Positions 6,501-6,705 of a stretch of DNA of 6,705 bases are shown here, in pieces. The notes under the pieces were generated by a model, which saw only the letters and a program-made list of their open reading frames with translations, was not told where the DNA came from and did not search any database. A program made the translations under genes and the position numbers. Origin of the DNA: Bacteroidales bacterium UBA6408 (GTDB lineage Bacteria; Bacteroidota; Bacteroidia; Bacteroidales; UBA932); the NCBI GenBank assembly GCA_002439805.1, contig DJPQ01000001.1, forward strand, positions 15,161 through 21,865. Direction: 5' to 3'. Within the stretch, counting starts at the first letter, position 1; each line of letters starts with the position of its first letter.

Positions 6501-6703
6501 CCTGATTTCTGTTCCCGAAACTGCCATGCTATTTCTGAGGATATGAAACAAAAACACTTCGCTGAATTTCGTGGCGGTTCCGAATGCGCCTGCGCGGCCT
6601 TTCCGGCTAGAACCCTGACCGCCTTTCCCTCGTCGTAGCCCCTCTTCCCGTTCCGCGCCTCGCTGTAGAGCGTCCCGGTCTTTTTGCGGAAAAATAAGGC
6701 AAT
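6476..6703 (-). CDS. Unassigned open frame, C-terminal part, runs off the right edge
   Basis: From the right edge a minus-strand frame is open for 75 codons to a TAG at 6476-6478, overlapping the flavodoxin end by 25 bases. The first half (about 6570-6690) is GC-rich and hydrophilic, with segments such as TGTLYSEARNGKRGYDEGKA. The second half lies in AT-rich sequence and looks less protein-like. I do not recognise a family. It could be a gene end, a gene fragment at an insertion border, or chance in GC-rich DNA; the plus strand of this stretch has stops in the comparable frame. Nothing else was seen in 6501-6705. Confidence 0.25.
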   Translation of the reverse strand: MALFFRKKTGTLYSEARNGKRGYDEGKAVRVLAGKAAQAHSEPPRNSAKCFCFISSEIAWQFREQKSGYSLTVSK

Positions 6704-6705
6704 AT

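Overview
The window looks like a GC-rich member of the Bacteroidales (by eye in the mid to high 50s % GC; a Rikenellaceae- or Cryptobacteroides-like gut bacterium would fit, but the genus cannot be fixed). The evidence is: start codons preceded by A-rich tracts rather than Shine-Dalgarno motifs, TAnnTTTG -7 boxes in the divergent spacer, a DUF4434-type exported protein, and an intergenic palindrome of the 'TCATTCCGAGCGGAGCGAG' kind that is common in this phylum.

Layout. Positions 1-84 hold a degenerate 12-bp tandem repeat that runs off the left edge. Next, on the minus strand, is a complete ROK-family sugar-responsive repressor (93-1292). A 292-bp divergent spacer carries a candidate promoter for each direction and a perfect 18-bp palindrome (1341-1358) that probably is the ROK operator. 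On the plus strand follow an N-acylglucosamine 2-epimerase (1585-2790), a Tat-exported DUF4434 protein with a glycosidase-like barrel pattern (2915-4006), and a XylE-like sugar porter of the major facilitator superfamily (4319-5734). The 312-bp gap before the porter contains two palindromic repeat elements.

How the genes fit together. I read 93-5734 as one small carbohydrate locus. The exported DUF4434 protein would act on a glycan or glycoside outside the cytoplasm, the porter would import a free sugar, the epimerase would interconvert GlcNAc and ManNAc (or a related sugar), and the ROK protein would sense a sugar and repress. No SusC/SusD pair, sugar kinase or sialic acid lyase is present, so this is not a classical polysaccharide utilization locus and the pathway is incomplete within the window. 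The porter has lost several sugar-contacting residues known from E. coli XylE, so its substrate is probably not xylose or glucose.

After the porter the composition changes. A flavodoxin-domain gene (5964-6500) is AT-richer, uses ATA/AGA/TTA codons and has a Shine-Dalgarno-like site. It resembles Firmicutes flavodoxins of this type and is probably transferred. GC-rich sequence resumes near 6570, with an unassigned minus-strand open frame that runs off the right edge.
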